Source: JBKECY01 sp047975025 (GTDB lineage Bacteria > Bacillota > Clostridia > Lachnospirales > Lachnospiraceae). From it: a DNA stretch of 64,000 bases. Below the pieces are notes generated by a model. It was given only the letters and a program-made list of their open reading frames with translations. It made no database searches and was not told the origin of the DNA. Both the position numbers and the translations under genes were made by a program. Positions 25,349 through 33,853 of this stretch are shown here, piece after piece (position 1 is the stretch's first letter; each line of letters opens with the position of its first letter). The stretch spans positions 1-64,000 of the forward strand of contig JBKECY010000018.1 of assembly GCA_047975025.1 (NCBI GenBank). The letters are read 5' to 3'.

Positions 25349-26596
25349 ATGAAGCTGTCTTTTGGTTTTGGAACAACAGTACAAGAAGCTGAAGTAGCCG
25401 ATAAAAATGTGATGGGAGTGCTGCATGCCAATGAGGTCAATGTGGCGCGAACAGGCGAAGCTGAGGTGCAATATGCATTGCGAAATCCGATTGGTTGTGG
25501 TACACTGTCAACGGTTGTAAAACCGGGTGAAAAGATTGCCATTATCACGAGTGATATCACCCGTCCGCTGCCATCCTATGTCATTTTGCCCTCTCTTTTA
25601 GATGAATTATATGAAGCCGGGATACAAAAAGAAGACATTACCATTGTCTTTGGTCTGGGCAGTCACAGAAAACATACAAAAGAGGAAATGACGAAACTTG
25701 TCGGAGAAAGAGCCTTCAGTGAAGTTGCCTGTGTGGATAGTGAACCATCGGATTGTATCAAGATGGGAGTCACATCCAGCGGTACAGTGGTTGACATAAC
25801 ACGCTCTGTGGCTTCGGCTGACAGACGGATCTGTCTTGGAAATATTGAGTATCACTATTTTGCAGGATATAGCGGAGGGGCGAAAGCGATTATGCCGGGA
25901 GTTTCTAACCGGGCAGCGATTCAGTCGAACCATAGTATGATGGTTCGTCCGGAAGCCTGTGCCGGTAAGCTGGATGGAAATCCAATCCGCATAGATATAG
26001 AGGAAGCAGGTGAAATCTGTGGTATCGACTTTATTGTCAATGTTGTACTTGACGAGCACAAGAAAGTCATTAAAGCCGTAGCAGGTGACTGCGTACTGGC
26101 ACACAGGGAAGGCTGTGCTTTTCTGGATACACTATATCGTAAGGAACTGCCCGAAAGAGCAGACATAGTCATAGTATCACAAGGCGGAGCGCCTAAGGAT
26201 CTGAATCTGTATCAGACTCAGAAAGCTTTGGATAACGCCAAACATGCGATTAAAGACGGGGGGATTATCATTTTGGTAGGCTCTTGTATAGAAGGTCTGG
26301 GTGAAGAGACTTTCGAAGAGTGGATGACACAGTCACCGTCGCCTGCTTCCATGGTAGAACGAATCAAGGTGGATTTCCAGCTTGGCGGCCATAAAGCGGC
26401 AGCAATCGCAATGGTATTAGAACACGCACAGATTTATCTTGTCTCTGATTTGGAAGATGAATTTGTCCGGGATATATTTTTACAACCAATGCCGAGCGTG
26501 CAAAAAGCGCTGGATGAAGCTTTTGCACAGTTAGGAGATGAGGCAACAGTGCTGGCAATGCCCTTTGGCGGCTCTACACTGCCCCATGTTTCCTGA
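25349..26596 (+). CDS. LarA-family racemase/epimerase (nickel-pincer cofactor type, DUF2088)
   Basis: A 415-residue LarA homologue. Motifs expected for the nickel-pincer cofactor are visible: SDITRPLPS, GLGSHRKHTKEE, the histidine of HYFAGYSGG (His169) and Lys179 of GGAKAIMPG, ten residues apart as in Lactobacillus LarA. Family members racemise lactate or other 2-hydroxyacids, and some act on sugar acids. No larB, larC or larE for cofactor synthesis is present in the window. Inference: it inverts a hydroxyl centre in the inositol-derived pathway. It begins three bases after the PGK-like gene. Confidence 0.88.
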   Translation: MKLSFGFGTTVQEAEVADKNVMGVLHANEVNVARTGEAEVQYALRNPIGCGTLSTVVKPGEKIAIITSDITRPLPSYVILPSLLDELYEAGIQKEDITIVFGLGSHRKHTKEEMTKLVGERAFSEVACVDSEPSDCIKMGVTSSGTVVDITRSVASADRRICLGNIEYHYFAGYSGGAKAIMPGVSNRAAIQSNHSMMVRPEACAGKLDGNPIRIDIEEAGEICGIDFIVNVVLDEHKKVIKAVAGDCVLAHREGCAFLDTLYRKELPERADIVIVSQGGAPKDLNLYQTQKALDNAKHAIKDGGIIILVGSCIEGLGEETFEEWMTQSPSPASMVERIKVDFQLGGHKAAAIAMVLEHAQIYLVSDLEDEFVRDIFLQPMPSVQKALDEAFAQLGDEATVLAMPFGGSTLPHVS

Positions 26597-26640
26597 AAAA
26601 GGCAATCAGTAACTATTGAGTAGAAGATGAGGTGTTAATC

Positions 26641-27483
26641 ATGGATGCAAAACTAAAAAGAGACATTGAAAAATTTGCTATTCAGATCCGCGTGGGAATT
26701 GTCGAGGAGATAGAAGCACGTGGGTTTGGACACATTGGCGGAAGCCTTAGTGTAGCGGATTTGCTTGCCGTACTTTATGGCACAGAAATGAAATACAATC
26801 CGGCTGACCCAAAATGGGCAGACAGAGATAAGCTGGTATGCTCCAAAGGACATGCCGGTCCGGCAATCTATGCGGCGCTGGGACTCAAAGGCTTTTTCCC
26901 ATACGAAGAAATCAAGACATTAAATCAGCCGGGAACCAAATTCCCAAGTCACTGCGACAGAAATAAGACACCTGGAATTGATATGACGACAGGATCTTTG
27001 GGACAGGGAACCTCTCTGGCAGCCGGTATGGCATTAGGTGACAGACTCAAAGGCAGAGACAACAGAGTTTTCCTGATTGTGGGAGACGGTGAGTTGAATG
27101 AAGGCCAGACATGGGAAGCATTCATGTTTATGGCTGCCAAGAAAATCAATAACATTGTTGTCTTTATAGATGATAACAAGAAACAGCTTGATGGATATAC
27201 CAAGGATATACTCGATACCGGTGACTTTGCCAAGAAAATGGAAGCGTTTGGTTTTGATACCCAGAGAATCAATGGCAATGATGTGGAAGCTGTCTATGAG
27301 GCAATTCAAAACACGAAGAAAGACGGTGATAAACCGTTCGCCATCGTTATGGATACGCTCAAAGGTAAAGGCATCAAATCTGTTGAAGATACAGTGAGCA
27401 ACCACAGCATGAATGTACAGCCGCAGTCTTGTGATACCTGGCTTTCTGACTTGCATGAAGAGTTGAAAGCTTACGAAGAATAG
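26641..27483 (+). CDS. Transketolase, N-terminal subunit
   Basis: A 280-residue ThDP-binding half of a split transketolase. HIGGSLSVADLLAVLYG starts the family fold; SKGHAGPAIYAAL contacts ThDP; GSLGQGTSLAAGMA and the ThDP motif GDGELNEGQTWEAFMFMAAKKINN with Mg2+ ligands follow. It works with the next gene product. The ATG at 26641 follows GATGAGGTGTTAATC; a GTG at 26632 is less likely because it overlaps the ribosome site. Its place between IolB and RpiB points to a role in inositol carbon handling and not just general pentose metabolism. Confidence 0.93.
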   Translation: MDAKLKRDIEKFAIQIRVGIVEEIEARGFGHIGGSLSVADLLAVLYGTEMKYNPADPKWADRDKLVCSKGHAGPAIYAALGLKGFFPYEEIKTLNQPGTKFPSHCDRNKTPGIDMTTGSLGQGTSLAAGMALGDRLKGRDNRVFLIVGDGELNEGQTWEAFMFMAAKKINNIVVFIDDNKKQLDGYTKDILDTGDFAKKMEAFGFDTQRINGNDVEAVYEAIQNTKKDGDKPFAIVMDTLKGKGIKSVEDTVSNHSMNVQPQSCDTWLSDLHEELKAYEE

Positions 27484-27496
27484 GAGGAGAGCATAA

Positions 27497-28459
27497 ATGA
27501 AAATAGTATATAATGGTGAAAATGATTCTCGCCTGTTTAAAGATATATTAGGTCAGCGGATTGAAGCGCTGGCAACAGAGAACCCCAATGTAATCTATCT
27601 GGATGCCGATCTTATGTCTTGTATCGGTACCAAGAAGTTTGCTGATGCACATCCGGAAAAAGCTATCAACTGCGGTATTTCAGAAGCTAATATGGCAGGT
27701 GTGGCAGGTGGACTGGCAGCTTCAGGTTTCAAGCCGATTATTCACACCTTCGGACCTTTTGCATCCCGTCGTATGTATGACCAGATTTTCTTGTCTGCCG
27801 GATATGCGAAGAATGATGTAGTCGTAATTGGTACTGACCCGGGTGTTACGGCTGCTTTCAATGGTGGAACTCATATGCCTTTCGAGGATATGGCTTTATA
27901 TCGTGCCATTCCTACGGCAACAGTTATTGACATTGCGGATGCGAACCAGCTGATTAGTGTGCTTGATCAGGCAATCGACAGAACCGGTGTGACCTATATC
28001 CGCGTAAGCCGCAAGAATGCAGCCAAAGTCTATGAAGATGGAAGTACAACGCCTATCGGAAAAGCAATTACGTTAAGAGAAGGCAAGGATGCTGTTATTT
28101 TTGCATCAGGTATTCTGGTACACGAAGCAATGCAGGCAGCGCAAGAGCTGGCCAAAGAAGGAATTGAAGCAGCTGTTATCGATATGTTCACAGTGAAACC
28201 AATCGATGCGGAAGCTGTTATCAAATATGCTACTGCCACAGGCGCGGTTGTCACTGCGGAAAACCACAACAAAATCGGTGGATTACACAGTGCTGTCTGC
28301 GAAGTGCTCTCAGCAAGCTGCCCGACACCAGTAGAATATGTTGCAGTTGAAGATGAATATGGTGAAGTAGGTCCTCAGGATTATCTGCAGCAAAGATACA
28401 GACTTACGGCAGAGCATGTTGTTGAAAAAGTAAAAAAAGTAATCAGTAGAAAAGCGTAG
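27497..28459 (+). CDS. Transketolase, C-terminal subunit
   Basis: A 320-residue pyrimidine-binding and C-terminal half of split transketolase. INCGISEANMAGVAGGLAA carries the catalytic glutamate of ThDP enzymes, and FGPFASRRMYDQI and DPGVTAAFNGGTHMPFED follow. The C-terminal domain is at about 190-315. With the preceding subunit it transfers two-carbon ketol units from ketoses of D-threo configuration to aldoses. It lies 13 bases after its partner with AGGAGAG in between. Confidence 0.94.
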   Translation: MKIVYNGENDSRLFKDILGQRIEALATENPNVIYLDADLMSCIGTKKFADAHPEKAINCGISEANMAGVAGGLAASGFKPIIHTFGPFASRRMYDQIFLSAGYAKNDVVVIGTDPGVTAAFNGGTHMPFEDMALYRAIPTATVIDIADANQLISVLDQAIDRTGVTYIRVSRKNAAKVYEDGSTTPIGKAITLREGKDAVIFASGILVHEAMQAAQELAKEGIEAAVIDMFTVKPIDAEAVIKYATATGAVVTAENHNKIGGLHSAVCEVLSASCPTPVEYVAVEDEYGEVGPQDYLQQRYRLTAEHVVEKVKKVISRKA

Positions 28460-28487
28460 GCCATACGCGTGATGAAAGGCAGATCTT

Positions 28488-28943
28488 ATGAAAATTGGAA
28501 TAGGAAATGATCACAGCGCGGTAGAACTGAAGAAAGAAATCATTGCGTATCTGGAGAGTATGGGACATGAAGTAGTGAATTACGGTACTGATACGACAGA
28601 GAGCTGCAATTACTCTGATTATGGTGAGATGGTGGCCAATGCGGTCGTCAGTAAAGAAGTTGACAAAGGAGTTCTGATCTGTGGTACAGGCGTAGGCATT
28701 TCGATTTCTGCTAACAAGGTCAGAGGTATTCGTGCGGCTGTATGCAGCGAGCCATGTACGGCTCATCTGGTAAGCCAGCATAATAATGCGAATATCATCG
28801 CGTTTGGGGCAAGAATCGTAGGCGCGGAAACTGCCAAGATGATTGTAAAAGAGTGGCTGGATACGCCATTCGAGGACGGCGGCCGTCACAGAGTCAGAAT
28901 TGACAAGATCGCAGAGATAGAGAGTCGTAACTTTAAAGCATAA
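28488..28943 (+). CDS. rpiB: Ribose-5-phosphate isomerase B family
   Basis: A 151-residue RpiB/LacAB-fold sugar-phosphate isomerase. IGNDHSAVELK is the N-terminal phosphate/substrate motif, Cys65 in ICGTGVGISISANK is the catalytic base, and GARIVG follows. RpiB interconverts ribose-5-phosphate and ribulose-5-phosphate; some relatives use allose-6-phosphate. Immediately after transketolase it fits the supply of pentose-phosphate acceptors or removal of the product xylulose/ribose phosphates. Confidence 0.88.
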   Translation: MKIGIGNDHSAVELKKEIIAYLESMGHEVVNYGTDTTESCNYSDYGEMVANAVVSKEVDKGVLICGTGVGISISANKVRGIRAAVCSEPCTAHLVSQHNNANIIAFGARIVGAETAKMIVKEWLDTPFEDGGRHRVRIDKIAEIESRNFKA

Positions 28944-28987
28944 GCTGGTGCTTTGTTACAAGAACAAAGAGATAAGGAGCGTGGACT

Positions 28988-29890
28988 GTGAAGATTGCAT
29001 TCGATGTAGACGTTTTAGCAAAGCAGATGGATATCAACCGTATGGTTCATCAGGTGGCAGACTGGGGATATAAATATATCGAGCAGTCGCCGCATCCGAG
29101 AATCAACCCCTTTTATAAGCACCCGCTGTTCTCCAAGGAATGTGAGGCAGAGTACCGTCAGGCCCTGCGGGAAACAGGCGTGGAAATCTCCTCGTTTATT
29201 GTGGTGTACCGATGGTCAGGCCCAACAGAAGAACAGCGTAAGATGGCAGTGGAAAATTGGAAAAAGATTGTACAGATTGCGGTGAATATGGGGGTACAGG
29301 TCATCAACACAGAGCTTTCCGGTGACCCGAACCAGCAGGAAATCTGCAATGGTATGTGGTTCCGCTCGATGGATGAGCTGCTGCCTTTGTTTGAAAAAGA
29401 AGGGATTCGTGTTGAAATTCAGTCGCATCCTTATGATTTCTGCGAACTCAATAATGAAACTTGTGATCTGGTAAAATCGTACCGTTCACCGAACCTGGGG
29501 TATGTGTACTCGGCATCGCATGGCTTTTTCTATGACCAGGGCAAAGGAGATGTACGCTCTATGCTGCGCTATGCAGGCGATGAATTGACGCATGTGCTGT
29601 TCGCAGATACATGGAATCAGACCAAAGACTGCCGTTACATTCTGAATCCTCCATGGCTGAATAGCAGAGGACAGGCCGATGTGACCATTCATCAGCATAA
29701 TCCGCTGGGCGAAGGCGAAGTGGATTTCGAGGGGATCTTCGAGACACTGCGGGAGATGAAGTTCGCAGCTAAGGAGTGCAAGGTTGGCGGGGACACAATT
29801 TCCTGTGTATCTTTGTTCGGCTATCCGGAGAGAATGGATGTTGAGGCACCCAGAACACGTGAAATGATTGAAAAAGAATTATTGAAATAA
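28988..29890 (+). CDS. iolH: IolH-like sugar phosphate isomerase/epimerase
   Basis: A 300-residue TIM-barrel of the same superfamily as IolE and IolI. MKIAFDVDV, RWSGPTEEQRKMAVENWKK, FRSMDELLPLFEKEG, EIQSHPYDF, RYAGDELTHVLFADTWN and LGEGEVDFEGIF resemble IolH proteins of inositol gene clusters. IolH function is not established; an epimerase on an inositol-derived keto compound is the usual guess. The start is GTG with AAGGAGCG upstream. It is the last gene of the island and is followed by a clear terminator. Confidence 0.8.
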   Translation: MKIAFDVDVLAKQMDINRMVHQVADWGYKYIEQSPHPRINPFYKHPLFSKECEAEYRQALRETGVEISSFIVVYRWSGPTEEQRKMAVENWKKIVQIAVNMGVQVINTELSGDPNQQEICNGMWFRSMDELLPLFEKEGIRVEIQSHPYDFCELNNETCDLVKSYRSPNLGYVYSASHGFFYDQGKGDVRSMLRYAGDELTHVLFADTWNQTKDCRYILNPPWLNSRGQADVTIHQHNPLGEGEVDFEGIFETLREMKFAAKECKVGGDTISCVSLFGYPERMDVEAPRTREMIEKELLK

Positions 29891-29898
29891 ATAGAAAG

Positions 29899-29945
29899 AG
29901 AGGCAGTACCAGGTTTTGGAAGGAATCTGGTGCCGCCTCTTTTTG
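29899..29945 (+). terminator. Terminator of the inositol island
   Basis: AGAGGCAGTACCAG (29899-29912) pairs with CTGGTGCCGCCTCT (29927-29940) with few mismatches and runs into TTTTT. Confidence 0.92.
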
Positions 29946-29981
29946 TATAGATGTCAGAGAAAATGAGGAGAGGGAAAAAAG

Positions 29982-30332
29982 ATGGATATGAAAAGTAAAG
30001 TAAAAAAGTGGTTGAATCCGCATAGAATCATAATTTTGTCAGCCTACATCATTAGTGCAATTTACACACTGGTCATGCTGCCGTATGGGATTGTATTGTC
30101 TACGGACATTTACAGTACGGACGCCGTTACGGCGCCAACGTGGGTGTATCTGCTGGGAGTACTTATCGTCGAAATAATACTCACAAGCCCCAAATTGCGC
30201 TGGGGCACATCGGAGGAAGCGCAATATGGGAAGGATACGGTTGAAGGGCGTAAGGTGACTGCGGCAGGCCGAATCTTGCGGAGTATACTCCTGTTTGCAG
30301 CACATATCTGGATTGTAATGGTAAATATTTAA
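29982..30332 (+). CDS. Small membrane protein of unknown function
   Basis: A 116-residue protein with three predicted membrane segments: about residues 16-38, 53-68 and 99-115, and a charged cytoplasmic loop (KLRWGTSEEAQYGKD). I do not recognise the family. GAGGAGAGGG precedes the ATG. It converges with the flavodiiron gene, its 3' end only 15 bases away; no function can be read from context. Confidence 0.7.
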   Translation: MDMKSKVKKWLNPHRIIILSAYIISAIYTLVMLPYGIVLSTDIYSTDAVTAPTWVYLLGVLIVEIILTSPKLRWGTSEEAQYGKDTVEGRKVTAAGRILRSILLFAAHIWIVMVNI

Positions 30333-30347
30333 AGATATCGGGGCAGG

Positions 30348-31568
30348 CTATGCCTGCTGGCGTGCCTTGACAGAATCCGCAATTTCCTTTGCCAAGGTTT
30401 CCATAACGTCATATTGTTCATCCGTAAGCGAGGATTTGATTTCAAGAGTGGCACCGAGCAGCCGCATATTTTTCATATTTGTGACGAGTTCGGTCATAAT
30501 CCTGCCGGCGGCCGGCATCCATGAGCCGTTGCCGATGATGCTGACATCGCGGTTTTGCACATTGAGGGCGGCAAGGTCGTGAAGTACCGTTTCCATCGCA
30601 CTGTAAAGCCCCAGATTATACGTTGGAGAGGCAAATACCAGGTGGCTGTACCGAAATGAGTTTGCTACAATATGGGAAAAATGTGTTTTGGACACATCAA
30701 ACATCCGGATATTTTGTACTCCATGTTGTGAAAGCAGATTCCCCAATACATGCACCGCATTTTCCGTATTGCCGTACATGGAGGCATAGGCAATCATGAC
30801 ACCGGATTCCTCGGGTTCATACTGGCTCCATGCATCGTATTTCTGTAATAGATGAGTAAGTGTATCACCACGCAGCACAGGTCCATGCAGAGGGCAGACA
30901 AGTTCAAACGGCACAGCAGAGGCTTTCTGCAAAGCTTTCTGTACCTGTGGTCCGTATTTGCCTACAATATTTGTATAGTACCGCCTGGATTCATCCAGAT
31001 AGAGCTCATCGTAGTCGGCCTCATCGCTGAACAGATTGCCGGTATAGCCTCCAAAAGTGCCGAACGCATCGGCTGAGTAGAGAATTTTATCATAGTGGTC
31101 ATACGTAAACATGACTTCCGGCCAATGTACCATAGGAGCGAAGATGAACTGGAGTTCATGCCGGCCAAGAGACAGCCGGTCTCCGTCCTTGACCTGTACT
31201 GTGGCCTCAGTCAGATCCATCCGGTAGAATTGCTCAATCAGCTGAAATGTCTTGGCATTTCCTACGATTTTTACCATAGGGAACAGCCGGCGGATTTCAT
31301 CGATCTGCGCGCAGTGGTCAGGCTCCATATGGTTGACGACCAGATAATCCAGAGGACGATCCTGCAGCAAAGCCTGGAGATTTTCGATAAATTGTCTGCC
31401 CACAGAAGCATCCACAGTATCGATTAAAGCGGTTTTTTCATCCTGAATCAGAAAAGAATTATAGCTGACACCATTTTCAAGCGGAAACATATTTTCAAAC
31501 AACGCCAGTCGGCGGTCGCTGCCGCCCAACCAGGTGGTATCGGGTGTGATTGTACGAATTACTTTCAT
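30348..31568 (-). CDS. fprA: Flavodiiron protein (A-type flavoprotein, FprA)
   Basis: A 406-residue flavodiiron protein. The N-terminal metallo-beta-lactamase domain holds the diiron ligands: NHMEPDH, PMVHWPEV, SADAFGTFG and CPLHGPVLR. The C-terminal flavodoxin domain has the FMN-binding IAYASMYGNTENAV (about residues 256-269). Such enzymes reduce O2 to water (or NO to N2O) and protect strict anaerobes. The start at 31568 follows AGGAGG; a longer frame from 31589 lacks a ribosome site. No rubredoxin gene adjoins it. Confidence 0.94.
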   Translation of the reverse strand: MKVIRTITPDTTWLGGSDRRLALFENMFPLENGVSYNSFLIQDEKTALIDTVDASVGRQFIENLQALLQDRPLDYLVVNHMEPDHCAQIDEIRRLFPMVKIVGNAKTFQLIEQFYRMDLTEATVQVKDGDRLSLGRHELQFIFAPMVHWPEVMFTYDHYDKILYSADAFGTFGGYTGNLFSDEADYDELYLDESRRYYTNIVGKYGPQVQKALQKASAVPFELVCPLHGPVLRGDTLTHLLQKYDAWSQYEPEESGVMIAYASMYGNTENAVHVLGNLLSQHGVQNIRMFDVSKTHFSHIVANSFRYSHLVFASPTYNLGLYSAMETVLHDLAALNVQNRDVSIIGNGSWMPAAGRIMTELVTNMKNMRLLGATLEIKSSLTDEQYDVMETLAKEIADSVKARQQA

Positions 31569-31755
31569 TTCAGACCTCCTAGAATACACATACTAAATTT
31601 TACAGATATGAGCTGAGCCCATACACTTGTTATTATATACCATTATCGAAGAAGTGTGAAATAAAAACCCATGTACTTGTTGATTATTTATTGCAGGTAC
31701 AGTTTTTTTTGCCGATTTTCTGTTTTAGTATTAAAGAGGGTATTTGTATAGTTTG

Positions 31756-31784
31756 TTTATTTTTGTCAGAGAATCTGTTATACT
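31756..31784 (+). promoter_or_regulatory. Promoter of the ABC exporter operon
   Basis: TTTATT (31756-31761), 17-base spacer, TGTTATACT with the -10 TATACT at 31779-31784 (extended TGn). It lies 42 bases before the first exporter gene and is divergent to fprA. Besides this, the 31590-31825 gap shows no gene. Confidence 0.6.
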
Positions 31785-31825
31785 GTACTCATTGTTAAGT
31801 ATGGCAGGAAAATGGGAGAAAATAT

Positions 31826-33169
31826 ATGAATAGGAAAATACGAATAGGTATTGTGGTTGTGGTAGTACTGGCAGTTGTCGGGACACTGCTCTGGTTCTTT
31901 TTGGGGAGAAAAGCAGATGCTGGAACGGATGCAGTGGCTTATGTATCGACGGTCGGCTCCATTACAGGGGCAGATCAGGGAATTATCAACAAATTTGCAG
32001 GTGTGGTAGAACCACAGAAGACGATTGATATTAAGTTAGAGCAGAATCGGACGATTGCCGATGTGAAGGTCAACGTAGGTGATGAGGTCGACGTAGGTAC
32101 ACCTTTGTTTGAGTATGATACCAGTACGAGTCAGGATGAGCTGATGCAGGCGCAGCTGGATTTGGAAAGTCTGCAGAATGAAGCAGTCAGCCTGCAGTCT
32201 CAGCTTGCTACGCTGCAGGCAGAAAAGGCCAAAGCCGAACAAAGTGTCCAGCTTGAATATACGATACAAATCCAGACCGCTGAGATGGATATAAAGAAGA
32301 ATGAATACGATCAGAAATCCAAGGCGGCGAGCATTACGAAATTAGAGCAGGCTTCACAGAATGCCGTTGTTGTAAGCGAAGTGAAGGGAACTGTTAAATC
32401 CATAAATCAAACACAGACCGGCGATGGCAGCGATATATCCTCCGACTATAATAGCGGCGGGTCAGATTCGTCTGCTTTTATGACGATATTAAGCACAGGC
32501 ACGTTTCGTATCAAAGGACAGGTCAATGAGCAGAACATGAGCAGTATTGTGGAAGGTACTCCGGTCATTGTACATTCGAGAGTTGACAGTGAACAGACAT
32601 GGAAAGGAACGCTGACTAGTGTAGATATGGACAATCCGATTACGAACACAAATTATATGTACGATTCGGGAGACAGCAGCGCGAACTCCTCTTCGTATCC
32701 ATTTTATGTGGATTTGGAGAGCTCGGATCAGCTGATGCTGGGACAGCATGTCTATATAGAGACGGACAATGGGCAGGAGGAGCAAAAAGAGGGCATCTGG
32801 CTGTCGGAAATGTATATTATGGATCCGGATACAGATCCCTATGTATGGGCCTCTGATAGCAAGGATACGCTTGTAAAGCAGAAAATCACTCTGGGAAGTT
32901 ATGATGAGAGTTTGGGAGAATATGAAATTACAGAGGGACTGACACTAAAAGACTGCATTGCATTTCCGGAGGAAAGCCTTACAGAAGGTATGACGACGCA
33001 GATAAATGAGGCGTCGCAAGAACCAATCAGCGTTGAGGGAGAAGAGGGCGCGGTTCTTCCGGAGGGAGAGGAAGTTCTGACAGAAGAAGGTAATACGGGG
33101 GTAGAAGTATATTCAGATTCTGCAGTATCAGACCAGGAAGCGGATGCAGCCTTGCAAGAGCAGGAATAG
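31826..33169 (+). CDS. Membrane-fusion (HlyD/MacA-like) periplasmic adaptor-type protein 1
   Basis: A 447-residue protein with an N-terminal membrane anchor (about residues 6-28). A lipoyl/barrel-sandwich half (TIADVKVNVGDEVDVGTPLFEYD) is followed by a coiled-coil hairpin (about 110-170: ELMQAQLDLESLQNEAVSL), the second lipoyl half (VVSEVKGTVKSINQ) and a beta-barrel. The last 60 residues are acidic and glycine/glutamate-rich. In Gram-positives such proteins pair with MacB-type ABC transporters for export of peptides or antimicrobials. It starts a four-gene operon. Confidence 0.85.
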   Translation: MNRKIRIGIVVVVVLAVVGTLLWFFLGRKADAGTDAVAYVSTVGSITGADQGIINKFAGVVEPQKTIDIKLEQNRTIADVKVNVGDEVDVGTPLFEYDTSTSQDELMQAQLDLESLQNEAVSLQSQLATLQAEKAKAEQSVQLEYTIQIQTAEMDIKKNEYDQKSKAASITKLEQASQNAVVVSEVKGTVKSINQTQTGDGSDISSDYNSGGSDSSAFMTILSTGTFRIKGQVNEQNMSSIVEGTPVIVHSRVDSEQTWKGTLTSVDMDNPITNTNYMYDSGDSSANSSSYPFYVDLESSDQLMLGQHVYIETDNGQEEQKEGIWLSEMYIMDPDTDPYVWASDSKDTLVKQKITLGSYDESLGEYEITEGLTLKDCIAFPEESLTEGMTTQINEASQEPISVEGEEGAVLPEGEEVLTEEGNTGVEVYSDSAVSDQEADAALQEQE

Positions 33170-33179
33170 GGGGACGGTC

Positions 33180-33842
33180 ATGATATTAGATTTGCGTAAT
33201 ATATATAAAAGCTATTACCAGGGGAAAATGGAGATTCCGGTGTTGAAGGATATTAATTTTTCAATGGATGCAGGGGAATATGCCGCAATCATGGGGCCAT
33301 CAGGGTCAGGAAAAACGACACTGATGAATATTATCGGATGCCTTGATAAAGCGACGGAAGGTGAGTTCTTCATGGACGGCAGAGATATGCACACCTGCAG
33401 TGAAAATGAAATGTCAGATATTCGGCTGGAAAAGATTGGATTTGTATTTCAGTCCTTTCATTTGATGGCCAAGCTTACGGCAGCTGATAACGTGGAGATG
33501 CCGCTGCATTATGCAGGTGTACCCAAAAAAGAGCGCAGGGACAGAGCCCTTGAAGTATTAGAAAGAGTTGGACTGGCGGATCGAGTGGATTTCAGACCGA
33601 ACCAGCTCTCCGGCGGACAGATGCAACGCGTGGCGATTGCCAGAGCACTTGTTAACCGACCCAAGATTTTGCTGGCCGACGAGCCCACCGGAGCCTTGGA
33701 TACTACTTCCAGCTTACAGATTATTGAACTGTTCCAAAAGTTAAATGATGAAGGTGTGACTATATTGGTCATTACACATGATCCTGAAGTGGCAGCCTAT
33801 GCCAGACGTACTGTGACGATTCGTGACGGACGACTTAAGTAA
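33180..33842 (+). CDS. ABC transporter ATP-binding protein (MacB/LolD type)
   Basis: A 220-residue ATPase. Walker A GPSGSGKTT, Q-loop FVFQSFHLM, signature LSGGQMQRVAIARAL, Walker B ILLADEPTGALD and the H-loop ITHDPEVAAYA are all intact. It is closest in pattern to LolD/MacB-type exporters. The ATG at 33180 is used; the longer frame from 33144 would overlap the preceding gene and lacks a ribosome site. It acts with the permease encoded at 35838. Confidence 0.95.
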   Translation: MILDLRNIYKSYYQGKMEIPVLKDINFSMDAGEYAAIMGPSGSGKTTLMNIIGCLDKATEGEFFMDGRDMHTCSENEMSDIRLEKIGFVFQSFHLMAKLTAADNVEMPLHYAGVPKKERRDRALEVLERVGLADRVDFRPNQLSGGQMQRVAIARALVNRPKILLADEPTGALDTTSSLQIIELFQKLNDEGVTILVITHDPEVAAYARRTVTIRDGRLK

Positions 33843-33853
33843 AGGGGGCAGAC

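Noticed and set aside
28988..29890. Calling the last TIM barrel a second inosose dehydratase
   Set aside because: Its motif set (RWSGPTEEQ, EIQSHPYDF, FADTWN) fits IolH-type proteins better than IolE.
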